A DNA stretch of 34,043 nucleotides, taken from the NCBI GenBank assembly GCA_026395215.1, contig JAPLZC010000001.1, positions 1 through 34,043 of the forward strand. The letters are read 5' to 3'. Position 1 is the first letter of the stretch. Each line of letters starts with the position of its first letter. Origin of the DNA: Candidatus Staskawiczbacteria bacterium (lineage in GTDB: Bacteria; Patescibacteriota; Minisyncoccia; Minisyncoccales; Staskawiczbacteraceae). Below are positions 25,298-33,928 of this stretch, one piece after another. The notes beneath the pieces are model-generated. The model saw nothing but the letters and a program-made list of their open reading frames with translations. It was not told where the DNA came from and made no database searches. The translations under genes were made by a program, and so were the position numbers.

Positions 25298-26029
25298 ATG
25301 GATTACAGCATAATAATATATATAATCTTAGGTTTACTTCCCAGTTTGACTTGGCTTTTTTATTATTTGACGAAAGATTTGCACCCAGAGCCAAAGAGAA
25401 TGATAATTAAAGTATTTTTGTGGGGCGCTTTCATAACTTTGCCGGTCTTCTTTGTACAAATTGGCCTGACAAAGTTACTAGATATGGCAAATGTTGGACA
25501 TACAACGCTGGTCTGGGGCATAATTTACTGGTTTATTATAATATCTTTCAGCGAAGAGATTTTCAAATATCTGGTAATCAGAGTAAAAGTAGTTGATAGC
25601 CACCACTTAGATGAACCGGTAGATGTAATGCTTTATATGGTGGTTTCTGCCTTAGGTTTTGCCGCCGTAGAAAACATTCTTTATTTGTTCGCCCCAATGG
25701 GACAAATGTCAATTGACGAGCTTATTGGCAGGGCCTTGCTGGTGACTTTTATAAGGTTTATTGGCGCAACATTCCTACACACTTTGTGTTCGGCTGTTAT
25801 AGGTTATTTTTTGGCTATTTCTTTCTGTCACGTAAAAAGCAGACATATAGTTATTGTTGCTGGTATAATAATGGCAACGGTCTTGCATGGTTTGTATGAT
25901 TTCTTTATAATAAAGTTGCCAGACCCTTCTGGATATATCGTTCCGGCAATTACAATTTTAATTTTAGCAGTTCTAGTCTTTGTTGGTTTTGAAAAATTAA
26001 AAAAAATGAAAAGTATTTGTAAGATTTAA
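25298..26029 (+). CDS. PrsW-family intramembrane metalloprotease-like protein (243 aa)
   Basis: Multi-TM with SFSEEIFKYLVIRV, EPVDVMLYMVVSALGFAAVENILYL and HTLCSAVIGYFL. Confidence 0.88.
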   Translation: MDYSIIIYIILGLLPSLTWLFYYLTKDLHPEPKRMIIKVFLWGAFITLPVFFVQIGLTKLLDMANVGHTTLVWGIIYWFIIISFSEEIFKYLVIRVKVVDSHHLDEPVDVMLYMVVSALGFAAVENILYLFAPMGQMSIDELIGRALLVTFIRFIGATFLHTLCSAVIGYFLAISFCHVKSRHIVIVAGIIMATVLHGLYDFFIIKLPDPSGYIVPAITILILAVLVFVGFEKLKKMKSICKI

Positions 26030-26039
26030 ACAAATAAAC

Positions 26040-26124
26040 ACAGATTGATGGACGGATTTACACAAATCACGGATACAAAAATCTGTGATCCGCGAAAATC
26101 CGTTAAAAAATCCGTTAAAATCTG
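26040..26124. repeat. Degenerate 'aatccgt / cacrgat' repeat fused upstream of hsp20
   Basis: acagattgatggacggatttacacaaatcacggatacaaaaatctgtgatccgcgaaaatccgttaaaaaatccgttaaaatctg. Confidence 0.65.
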
Positions 26125-26134
26125 TTTTAAGAAA

Positions 26135-26575
26135 ATGGCAAGAAAAACAAAACAAATAGAATTGGCAAAAGAGCCAGAAAATATTATTGAAAACAAATTA
26201 GAAGAAACCCCAAAAGCTGTTGCGCCAGCTGAAGAAATATTCGGCGAGGTTGGAGAGCTTGTGGTAGATGTTTTTGAGACGGGCGCTGAATTTGTGGTTT
26301 TGGCCGCAATTGCCGGAGTGCAGATAAAAGACTTAGATATTTCCCTAGAAAAAGACATGATGGTTATTAAAGGAAACAGGTGCGACCCACACAACCACCC
26401 CGACAAAAAATATTTTTACCAAGAGTGCTATTGGGGCCCATTTTCCAGAAAAGTTATTTTGCCCGAAAACATAGACATAGATAATGCCGATGCCCAAATT
26501 GACAAAGGCATTTTAACCATTAAAATCCCCAAAAACGAAGCCGGCGCAGGCAAAGCCAACGTAAAAATATCCTAA
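26135..26575 (+). CDS. Hsp20/alpha-crystallin family small heat-shock protein (probable start 26135)
   Basis: AGVQIKDLDISLEKDMMVIKGNR...YYQECYWGPFSRKVILPENIDIDNADAQIDKGILTIKIPKNE-type alpha-crystallin core. Confidence 0.88.
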   Translation: MARKTKQIELAKEPENIIENKLEETPKAVAPAEEIFGEVGELVVDVFETGAEFVVLAAIAGVQIKDLDISLEKDMMVIKGNRCDPHNHPDKKYFYQECYWGPFSRKVILPENIDIDNADAQIDKGILTIKIPKNEAGAGKANVKIS

Positions 26576-26595
26576 CCCTTCGATTTCACTCAGGG
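26576..26595. repeat. Family C-like repeat immediately after the hsp20 stop
   Basis: cccttcgatttcactcaggg. Confidence 0.6.
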
Positions 26596-26601
26596 CAAAA
26601 C

Positions 26602-26626
26602 AAAAACCGCTTGAAGCGGTTTTTGT
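26602..26626. terminator. Bidirectional terminator between hsp20 and tRNA-Leu
   Basis: aaaaaccgcttgaagcggtttttg. Confidence 0.85.
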
Positions 26627-26632
26627 TTTGTG

Positions 26633-26715
26633 TGCGGGTAGGAGGATTTGCACCTCCACAGGATTTCTCCCACCAGCTCCTAAGGCTGGCGCGTCTGCTG
26701 TTTCGCCATACCCGC
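26633..26715 (-). tRNA. tRNA-Leu(TAG)
   Basis: Acceptor GCGGGTA, anticodon stem-loop CCAGC-CTTAGGA-GCTGG, class II variable arm, T-arm GGAGG-TGCAAAT-CCTCC. Confidence 0.9.
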
Positions 26716-26727
26716 GTATTCCAATTC

Positions 26728-26747
26728 CCTGCCTGCCGGCAGGCAGG
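26728..26747. repeat. Palindromic repeat family A, intergenic copy
   Basis: cctgcctgccggcaggcagg, identical to the recG copy. Confidence 0.9.
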
Positions 26748-26832
26748 CGCCACGCCGGCATAGTAACATTGTAACAAAAAATGGCCCTAAAGACCAGCTT
26801 TGCGCCATTTTTTAATTTGAATTTAAGTAAAT

Positions 26833-27075
26833 TTAAGGGGTAGTAGTAAACACTTTCGTTACAATTGCAGGAACTGAGTATGCTACAATGCCGATTATAA
26901 GCCCTACAACAACCCAAATAATAGCAGCTTTTGCTGTTTTAATCTTTTCGGGTTCTCCCTGTGCAGTAATAAATAAAATCCCGGCATAACAAAGCATAAT
27001 AACCGTAAAGCCAGTAAGAATTGGCCAAACGATAAAAGTCAGCGCATTTGTTACAACTTGGGCGATGGTAGTCAT
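26833..27075 (-). CDS. T4SS-pilin/TrbC-VirB2-like small membrane protein (80 aa)
   Basis: Two TM segments separated by GILFITAQGEPEKIKTAKAAIIW. Confidence 0.8.
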   Translation of the reverse strand: MTTIAQVVTNALTFIVWPILTGFTVIMLCYAGILFITAQGEPEKIKTAKAAIIWVVVGLIIGIVAYSVPAIVTKVFTTTP

Positions 27076-27113
27076 TATCTTTTATATTTAATATTTAAAA
27101 AGTAAGTATTCAA

Positions 27114-27449
27114 TTAACCTCCTATACCTGTTGTAACAATAGCCGGTATTGACCACGCAAGTATAGCTACAACTATTCCAATAACAGCCCATATTAAGGA
27201 TGTCCTTGCTGTTTTAATCTTTTCCGGGTCTCCATTGGCTGTTATAAATACTATGCCTGCTACCACTATCATTACAGCGGCAAGACCGCCTACAATAGGC
27301 CAGATAAGTTTTAGAATATTTGTAAAAATTTTATCAAAACTATCTATGTTTCCTATTGTTGGCTGGTTTGGTGCGGTAAATGCAAAAACTAAAACTGGCA
27401 ATGCTAACATTGCGGTTGTGGCTGATATAATTTTTTTAATGCTTTTCAT
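27114..27449 (-). CDS. T4SS-pilin/TrbC-VirB2-like protein (111 aa; start 27449)
   Basis: Signal peptide MKSIKKIISATTAMLALPVLVFA, then GIVFITANGDPEKIKTARTSLIWAVIGIVVAILAWSIPAIV. Confidence 0.85.
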   Translation of the reverse strand: MKSIKKIISATTAMLALPVLVFAFTAPNQPTIGNIDSFDKIFTNILKLIWPIVGGLAAVMIVVAGIVFITANGDPEKIKTARTSLIWAVIGIVVAILAWSIPAIVTTGIGG

Positions 27450-27514
27450 TAAATAACAAAACTCAGTTTGTTGGGAGCCAAGTTGTGTCGGCCCCCAACA
27501 AAACCTCGTTTTAA

Positions 27515-27862
27515 TTAACCTGCGATAATCGATGAAATAATGGCTGGTATTGACCACGCGAGTATAGCTACAACTATTCCGATGATAGCCCATATTAAGG
27601 CTGTCCTTGCTGTCTGAATTTTTTCCGGGTCTCCATTAGCGGTTATAAATATTATGCCCGAGACTACTATCATTATAGCAGCAAGACCACCCACGATAGG
27701 CCAAAGTAGGCCCAAAACCTTTCCAAAAATTGCCGAGAAACCTGATGCTCCTTGCCCTGCAAAGGTTCCTGTTGGTTCGCTTCCTGGGGTAAATGCAAGA
27801 GCCAAAAATGGCAATGCTAACATTGCAGTTGTGGCTGATATAATTTTTTTGATGATTTTCAT
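27515..27862 (-). CDS. T4SS-pilin/TrbC-VirB2-like protein (115 aa)
   Basis: Close paralogue of the neighbouring gene: MKIIKKIISATTAMLALPFLALA...GIIFITANGDPEKIQTARTALIWAIIGIVVAILAWSIPAI. Confidence 0.85.
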   Translation of the reverse strand: MKIIKKIISATTAMLALPFLALAFTPGSEPTGTFAGQGASGFSAIFGKVLGLLWPIVGGLAAIMIVVSGIIFITANGDPEKIQTARTALIWAIIGIVVAILAWSIPAIISSIIAG

Positions 27863-27938
27863 TTTTGTGTTTCTGTTTTTTAAAACAGAATAATTTTTTA
27901 ATTTTTAAGTTCGACCTTTGTATTTTAAACTGTCGTTA

Positions 27939-28301
27939 TTATATTCCTAAAACTTTCTTTATTAACTCAAGAATTAATTCTGCTGCCAGCGCAACTGCCA
28001 ATCCGATAATAGCATATGTTAAGGCAGTTTTGGCTGTTTGTAGCTTTTGTGGATCTCCAGCAGATATAAGGAAAAGTATACCAGATATTACAAGCATTAA
28101 TACTGCTATAGAAGCTACTGCCGCTGATACTGCCGGGAGAATGCTGGTTGTGAGGAGCTCGCCGAAGGTATTGGAGCTTAATGGGTTGCAAATTTGGCCG
28201 GGAGGACAAACAGCTGCAGTTGCAAGAGCAACAGAAGAAACCGCCAAGCTAGATAAACTGACAAAAGTTGTTACTAAAGCAGTCTTTTTATTCATTAACA
28301 T
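27939..28301 (-). CDS. T4SS-pilin/TrbC-VirB2-like protein (start probably MLMNKKTALV or MNKKTALV)
   Basis: Signal peptide plus GILFLISAGDPQKLQTAKTALTYAIIGLAVALAAELI. Confidence 0.82.
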   Translation of the reverse strand: MLMNKKTALVTTFVSLSSLAVSSVALATAAVCPPGQICNPLSSNTFGELLTTSILPAVSAAVASIAVLMLVISGILFLISAGDPQKLQTAKTALTYAIIGLAVALAAELILELIKKVLGI

Positions 28302-28346
28302 ATTATACAACTTTATATAAAATATATGCAAGTGGATAAGTAAAAC

Positions 28347-30965
28347 TTAGTCTTTTACGCAAACGCCCGAGGCAACTTTGTCACCTTCCTCTAGTCTCAT
28401 TATGCGCACCCCCTGAGTGGCTCTACCTAGCAAAGATATAGACTTTACACCAGTTCTTATAACCTGCCCCTTTCTGGAAATTACAATTAAGTCTTCCGTA
28501 GCCTCGCCGGAGCTTCCAGCGGAGGCGGGTTCTTCTACTAAAACAGTAGACATTATAACGGGCCCAGTCTTGCTGGTTATTTTAGCGGTTTTAATTCCAG
28601 AACCTCCTCTGCCCTGAACTTTATATTGGCCAATGTCGGTACGCTTACCATAACCGTTTTCCATAACAATCATAAAGTATTGTTTTGCAGGTTTGCCCTT
28701 TTCGTCAACAGGCAAATCTTTTTTGACAACATCCATTCCAATAATTTCGTCTGCGCCCTTTAGCCGTATACCTTTAACTCCAGCGGCTCCCCTGCCCATA
28801 GGCCTAATATCTTTTTCTTTAAATCTTATAGAAATTCCATTTTTGGTTGCCAAAATTATATCGTCCTCACCCGTTGTTTTCACAACTTTTCTAAGTGTGT
28901 CGCCCTTTTCCAGTTTTATAGCAATAATTCCAGACTTTCTGACATTTTCAAATTCCTCCAAAGCGGTTTTCTTTATTCTGCCATTTTTGGTAATCATCAC
29001 CAAAAACTTGTCTTTTGAAGTGCTTTCTTTACCAGGGACAGATTTCTGCATAGGCACAAGCGACAAAACCTTTTCTTCTGTTGTTATTTCCAAAAAGTTT
29101 TGCACTCCCCTGCCTCTGGCAACCCTTGTGCCCTCAGGAATTTCGTAAACCTGGGTCTGGAAAACTTTACCAGCATCTGTAAAGAACATCAGGTTGTCAT
29201 GCGTTGAGGCGCACAAAAAGTGTTCTACAATGTCATCTTGCATTGTTGTCATACCAATAATTCCTTTGCCACCGCGTTTTTGAATTTTGTAAGTGGCAGG
29301 ATTTATTCTCTTTATGTATCCGCCGGTAGTCAAAGTAACAATTGTTTCTTCCAATGGTACCAAATCAACTTCTGTAATTTCTCCCAATTTTCCTTTAACA
29401 ACTTTTGTCCTGCGCGCATCTCCAAATCTTTCCTTCAAATCTAAAAACTCTTTTTTGATAATTGTTTTTAACCTTTCAGGGCTCTTCAAAATTGCCATTA
29501 AGTCTTTGATTGTTTCCAAAATTGCTTTTAATTCATCTTCTATCTTTTGTCTTTCTAGCCCGGCAAGGGTTTGTAAACGCATTTCCAAAATAGCCACTGC
29601 CTGCTTTTCTGATAATTTGAATTTTTTAATTAAATTAATTCTAGCCTCATCTTTATCTGAAGATTTTTTGATTGTCTGAATTACTGCATCAATATTTTTT
29701 AGAGCAATCATTAGGCCCTCCAATATATGAGCTCTGTCTTTGGCCTTTTCCAAATCAAACTTTGTTCTGCGGGTTACAACCTCCTCTCTATGCTTGATAA
29801 AATATGCCAAAACCTCCGATAAAGACAAAATTTCCGGTTGTATTCCATCTACTAGCGCAAGTAAGTTTAAGTGAAAAGTCTTTTGAAGGTTAGTATGAAC
29901 ATACAATCTATTTAAAATTCTCTGGGGTTGGAAACTTTTTTTTACATCAATAACAATTCGCATTCCCTCTCTGTCAGACAAGTCCCTGATATCTTTTATA
30001 CCTTCAACTTTCTTTTCTGTAACTAAGTTGGCCAAATCCTCCACCAAAGTTGATTTTAAAACCTGATAAGGTATTTCTGTAATAATAATTTGTTCAGCTC
30101 CGTCTTTTTTCTCCACAACATCGGCTTTCCCACGCATTAAAATAGAACCTTTACCCTGTGAATAAGCAGAAATAACTTCTTTTTGGTCATAAATTATTCC
30201 ACCGGTTGGAAAATCTGGCCCCTGAATAAACTGGAACAAATCTTCTGTTTCAGCTTTAGGATGGTCTAACATATAAACTAACGCATCGGCAACTTCTGTT
30301 AAGTTGTGCGGAGGAATATTTGTTGCCATTCCAACAGCAATTCCCAAACTGCCGTTTAAAAGCAACTGGGGCATAGGCGAAGGTAAAACTGTTGGCTCTT
30401 GAGTTGTGCCGTCGTAGTTATCAATAAATTTGACTGTGTCTTTTTCAATATCTGTTAAAGTTTCATCTCCAATTTTAGACAATCTACATTCTGTGTACCT
30501 TGCTGCAGCAGCGCCGTCTCCATCTATTGAGCCAAAGTTTCCTTGACCATCTACCAGTGTATATCGCATGTTAAAATCTTGGGCCATTCTAACCAAAGAT
30601 TCGTAGACAGCTGTGTCTCCGTGAGGGTGATAGCTTTTTAGCACTTCTCCAACTACCGCCATAGATTTTCTGTGTTTTGTATTAGATCTTAACCCCGATT
30701 TCATCATTGCATACAAAATCCTGCGGTGGACCGGTTTTAAACCATCTCTAACGTCTGGAAGCGCGCGAGCCACAATAACCGACATTGCGTAATCAATGTA
30801 TGATTCTTTAAGCTCGGTCACCATTTCCCTCTGGGCTACATTTCCCCTCACACTTGCCCCAGACTTGTCATCTTCCTGAGCCCTAGTCTTTGATTTTTTT
30901 TCCTTTGCCTCGCCAAAGCCTTCTGAGTCGGCGGGTTCGTCATCCTCAATTATTTCGTCTGCCAT
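28347..30965 (-). CDS. gyrA: DNA gyrase subunit A
   Basis: [85 protein letters not shown]-terminal beta-pinwheel repeats. Confidence 0.97.
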   Translation of the reverse strand: MADEIIEDDEPADSEGFGEAKEKKSKTRAQEDDKSGASVRGNVAQREMVTELKESYIDYAMSVIVARALPDVRDGLKPVHRRILYAMMKSGLRSNTKHRKSMAVVGEVLKSYHPHGDTAVYESLVRMAQDFNMRYTLVDGQGNFGSIDGDGAAAARYTECRLSKIGDETLTDIEKDTVKFIDNYDGTTQEPTVLPSPMPQLLLNGSLGIAVGMATNIPPHNLTEVADALVYMLDHPKAETEDLFQFIQGPDFPTGGIIYDQKEVISAYSQGKGSILMRGKADVVEKKDGAEQIIITEIPYQVLKSTLVEDLANLVTEKKVEGIKDIRDLSDREGMRIVIDVKKSFQPQRILNRLYVHTNLQKTFHLNLLALVDGIQPEILSLSEVLAYFIKHREEVVTRRTKFDLEKAKDRAHILEGLMIALKNIDAVIQTIKKSSDKDEARINLIKKFKLSEKQAVAILEMRLQTLAGLERQKIEDELKAILETIKDLMAILKSPERLKTIIKKEFLDLKERFGDARRTKVVKGKLGEITEVDLVPLEETIVTLTTGGYIKRINPATYKIQKRGGKGIIGMTTMQDDIVEHFLCASTHDNLMFFTDAGKVFQTQVYEIPEGTRVARGRGVQNFLEITTEEKVLSLVPMQKSVPGKESTSKDKFLVMITKNGRIKKTALEEFENVRKSGIIAIKLEKGDTLRKVVKTTGEDDIILATKNGISIRFKEKDIRPMGRGAAGVKGIRLKGADEIIGMDVVKKDLPVDEKGKPAKQYFMIVMENGYGKRTDIGQYKVQGRGGSGIKTAKITSKTGPVIMSTVLVEEPASAGSSGEATEDLIVISRKGQVIRTGVKSISLLGRATQGVRIMRLEEGDKVASGVCVKD
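28501..28528. repeat. GC-rich semi-palindromic repeat (family D), in frame in gyrA
   Basis: gcctcgccggagcttccagcggaggcgg, encoding (antisense) [10 protein letters not shown]. Confidence 0.65.
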
Positions 30966-30966
30966 A

Positions 30967-31164
30967 CTATTTTATATTTTCTAAATTTATTGATTTTACC
31001 GACTCTCCAATTTTTGAAAAATTAGTTACAGCCCCTCTAATCCAGAAAATTCCCATTATAACTGCTAGGACAGCAACAATTGTCCATAGGACAATCTTCT
31101 TTTTCTGCTCGGGCAAACCTCTCATTTTTTCTAAAAATTTTCTATTTCTATCTGCAAAATTCAT
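30967..31164 (-). CDS. Small single-TM protein (65 aa) upstream of gyrA
   Basis: ORF with [22 protein letters not shown]. Confidence 0.7.
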   Translation of the reverse strand: MNFADRNRKFLEKMRGLPEQKKKIVLWTIVAVLAVIMGIFWIRGAVTNFSKIGESVKSINLENIK

Positions 31165-31171
31165 TATAATT

Positions 31172-31717
31172 TTATGGCTGTAAAACTACTATTTCCATTC
31201 CATTTTCTGACAACGCACTTTTTTTAACCACAAATTTTTCAATTGGAGTAATAGACGGTTTGCCCATTGTCTTTAAAAACTTTGAAACATTATCATAATC
31301 CATTGGAATTACTGTTTTAGGCTCAATTTGTCCAATTATTTTTTGTGCCTCTTCTAATGCAGAAATCATCAAAACATCAATTTGACCAATTTTTTCTAAC
31401 TGTTCATCTGTTAACAACTTCTGACCTAAATCTCCCAAATGGCAAAACCTCATTTCTTCTGCTTCAAAAACGTAAATTGTATTTTTAGAAGATGGAATTC
31501 CCTGAACGAAAACTTCTTTTATTTCACACTCGCCAGGACCATCAATTACAAATGATTCCCCTTTTGTCGTTTTTACTTTATTTTCATTCTTGGTAAGCAA
31601 TAAAATATCTGCCTTATCTTCCTTAAGGGGATCTATTACAATATCTGCTGAATGGTCTTTCCCATTAGAAACTGAAATTTGAAAGCAAGATTGCCCTGCC
31701 CAATATAACTTAGCCAC
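31172..31717 (-). CDS. MBL-fold (UlaG-like) metal-dependent hydrolase-type protein
   Basis: MAKLYWAGQSCFQI, DPLKEDKADILLLT, IDGPGECEIKEVFVQGI, RFCHLGDLG. Confidence 0.82.
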   Translation of the reverse strand: MAKLYWAGQSCFQISVSNGKDHSADIVIDPLKEDKADILLLTKNENKVKTTKGESFVIDGPGECEIKEVFVQGIPSSKNTIYVFEAEEMRFCHLGDLGQKLLTDEQLEKIGQIDVLMISALEEAQKIIGQIEPKTVIPMDYDNVSKFLKTMGKPSITPIEKFVVKKSALSENGMEIVVLQP

Positions 31718-31806
31718 AATTTTTAATTTTTAATTTTAAATTTTTAATTATTGTCTAATTTTATCACAACCCGTTTTCTACTTCAAGCCCCCAAATATCC
31801 ACTGCA

Positions 31807-31837
31807 AGTCGGTGGGATGTCGGACACCCCACCGCTC
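31807..31837. repeat. Family B palindrome copy B3, 3' flank of RAYT
   Basis: agtcggtgggatgtcggacaccccaccgctc. Confidence 0.88.
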
Positions 31838-31843
31838 TCACTG

Positions 31844-32575
31844 TTATTCTAACCCCGGTTCTTCGAAATCCAGCTTATTTTTGGTTTTTATCCAATTGTC
31901 AATTCCAGCTCTGCACCCTTCTGAACCACCCATAAATTCTAAGAAAAAGTCTCTCTGCGTCACCGAAGGAAAGGCATTCTTGCCAATATAATCCATATAA
32001 CTGTGACGCTTGTTATTTTCTAAAAATTTTATAACTTTTTTATAATTTTTTATTCCTTTTTCTTTCCAACCGGGCTCAACCATGGAAATTAAATTAGCAT
32101 GTACATATAAAAATGCACTTCTCAACTGATCATCATCCTCAATATGTACAGCTCGAAATTTGTTAAAAAGATGCCCCATACGCTTATATTTTTTATTAAA
32201 ATAGTTTGCGTATCCGCCATTAACTTTTTTCATAAATTCAGTTATGCCATTGTCCTTTAACTGCCTTAAAATCAAGTGTAAATGATTAGGCATAAACGAA
32301 AACGCAAGAACCTCTACCAATTTTTCTCTTCCATCTAAATATTCAGACTGATGGGATGTCCGACATCCCACCGACTCTTTTTCTTGATTCTTAAATCTTT
32401 TGCGGGCTCTTCTGCGCTCCCAGATTTCTACTTTTTTACTATTGTTAAATTCATAAATAGAAAAAATCCCGCGGTAAAAATCGCTTTCATCAACATAGAC
32501 CACCGTATCCCCAACTGCGCGACTAACAACATGATAAATTTCATCATTAGCAAAAGTAGGTTTTATGTAACTCAT
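31844..32575 (-). CDS. REP-associated tyrosine transposase (RAYT, Y1/IS200-like) (243 aa)
   Basis: IYHVVSRAVGDTVVYVDESDFYRGIF, LAFSFMPNHLHLILRQ (HUH-type PNHxH), GGYANYFNKKYKRMGHLFNKFRAVHIEDDDQL, YVHANLISMVEPGWKEKG, a classical Y1_Tnp/RAYT sequence. Confidence 0.92.
   Translation of the reverse strand: MSYIKPTFANDEIYHVVSRAVGDTVVYVDESDFYRGIFSIYEFNNSKKVEIWERRRARKRFKNQEKESVGCRTSHQSEYLDGREKLVEVLAFSFMPNHLHLILRQLKDNGITEFMKKVNGGYANYFNKKYKRMGHLFNKFRAVHIEDDDQLRSAFLYVHANLISMVEPGWKEKGIKNYKKVIKFLENNKRHSYMDYIGKNAFPSVTQRDFFLEFMGGSEGCRAGIDNWIKTKNKLDFEEPGLE
32346..32376. repeat. Family B palindrome copy B4, inside the RAYT ORF
   Basis: gactgatgggatgtccgacatcccaccgact; peptide ESVGCRTSHQSEY. Confidence 0.82.
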
Positions 32576-32619
32576 TTTTTTATTGTTTATTATTTTTATT
32601 TATTATACCAGAAATATTC

Positions 32620-32650
32620 AGTCGGTGGGATGTCCGACACCCCACCGACT
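32620..32650. repeat. Family B palindrome copy B5, 5' flank of RAYT
   Basis: agtcggtgggatgtccgacaccccaccgact. Confidence 0.92.
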
Positions 32651-32772
32651 TTTAAGAGTTGCATAAATTTGTGAGATAGTGTATATTAAACACATTATAA
32701 ATAATACTGCTGAGCGGCAGCAGAATGCTGAGCCTAATGGCGAAGTAGAGAAAAATAAACCGTTATTTTTTT

Positions 32773-33846
32773 ATGGAAAAAGATATAATCAAAAATTCAA
32801 ACAATCCCCTTCAGATTGGAGCTACTATTGAAGGAAAGGTTGTAGCCAGAGATAGATCCTCTCTATATATAGACTTGGGACTTTACGGAACCGGTATTAT
32901 ATATGGTAGGGAGTTTTATGCTGTAAAGGATATTGTAAAAAGCCTTGAAATTGGCGACAAAGTTCATGGTAAAATTGTTGAGTTAGAAAACGAACAAGGT
33001 TATAGAGAACTTTCTCTACAAGATGCCACAAAAGAAATCAGCTGGAAGAGATTAAAAGACTTGAGAGATTCTGGCACAATAGTAACTGTAAGAGTTACCG
33101 GCGTAAACAAAGGAGGACTTTTAACAACATTAGATGGAATACAAGCTTTCTTGCCAGTTTCCCAATTGGCAGCAGAGCACTACCCAAGAGTAGCTGACGC
33201 TGACAAAGCAAAAATTTTAAAAGAATTACAAAAATTTATTGGCAAAACTTTGGAAGTAAAAGTTTTGGATTTGTTAGCTGAAGAAAATAAATTAATTCTT
33301 TCAGAAAAAGCAAAGTCAGAGGAAAAAACCAAAGAAGTTTTAAAGAGCTACACGAAAAATGATATTGTAGACGGACAAATTACAGGTATAGCTGACTTTG
33401 GAGCTTTTATAAAATTTCCAGCAGATGCAAAAGATGAAAACGAGCAGATAGAGGGATTAATTCACATTTCAGAACTTGACTGGCAGTTGGTAGAAAATCC
33501 TGCCGAAGTTGTAAAAGTTGGAGAAGTTATTAAAGCCCAAATTATCAACATAAACAACAATCAAGTCTTTTTGTCACTAAAATCGCTGAAGACCAATCCA
33601 TGGGAAGAAATTGAGAAACAATATAAAAAAGGTGATGCTATAAAAGGTAAAGTGACCAAGTTCTCAACCTTTGGAGCTTTTGTAGAAGTAGCCCCAAAAA
33701 TCCGTGGTCTCTGCCACATATCCGAGCTTGAATCAAAAGAAAAAATGGAAGAGCAAATGAAAATCGGCGAAACCTACGAATTTACGGTTCTCTCGATAGA
33801 ACCAAAAGAACACAGAATGAGCTTGAAGTTAACAACTAACAAATAA
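32773..33846 (+). CDS. rpsA: 30S ribosomal protein S1-like (four S1 domains)
   Basis: IGATIEGKVVARDRSSLYIDLGLYGTGII..., DIVDGQITGIADFGAFIKF...EGLIHISELDW, KGDAIKGKVTKFSTFGAFVEVAPKIRGLCHISEL. Confidence 0.93.
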   Translation: MEKDIIKNSNNPLQIGATIEGKVVARDRSSLYIDLGLYGTGIIYGREFYAVKDIVKSLEIGDKVHGKIVELENEQGYRELSLQDATKEISWKRLKDLRDSGTIVTVRVTGVNKGGLLTTLDGIQAFLPVSQLAAEHYPRVADADKAKILKELQKFIGKTLEVKVLDLLAEENKLILSEKAKSEEKTKEVLKSYTKNDIVDGQITGIADFGAFIKFPADAKDENEQIEGLIHISELDWQLVENPAEVVKVGEVIKAQIININNNQVFLSLKSLKTNPWEEIEKQYKKGDAIKGKVTKFSTFGAFVEVAPKIRGLCHISELESKEKMEEQMKIGETYEFTVLSIEPKEHRMSLKLTTNK

Positions 33847-33864
33847 TCGCTAACTTCTAACAAA

Positions 33865-33895
33865 AAAACAACCTTGCAAAACAGGGTTGTTTTTT
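33865..33895 (+). terminator. Terminator after rpsA
   Basis: aaaacaaccttgcaaaacagggttgtttttt. Confidence 0.8.
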
Positions 33896-33928
33896 GTTGT
33901 CCTTGTTTTAACCACGGACATTTTGCAC

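Noticed and set aside
26513-26917. Minus-strand ORFs 26513-26917 and 26586-26777 (e.g. 'GYGETADAPALGAGGRNPVEVQILLPAHK')
   Set aside because: They run across tRNA-Leu, the terminator and the family A palindrome; no coding support.
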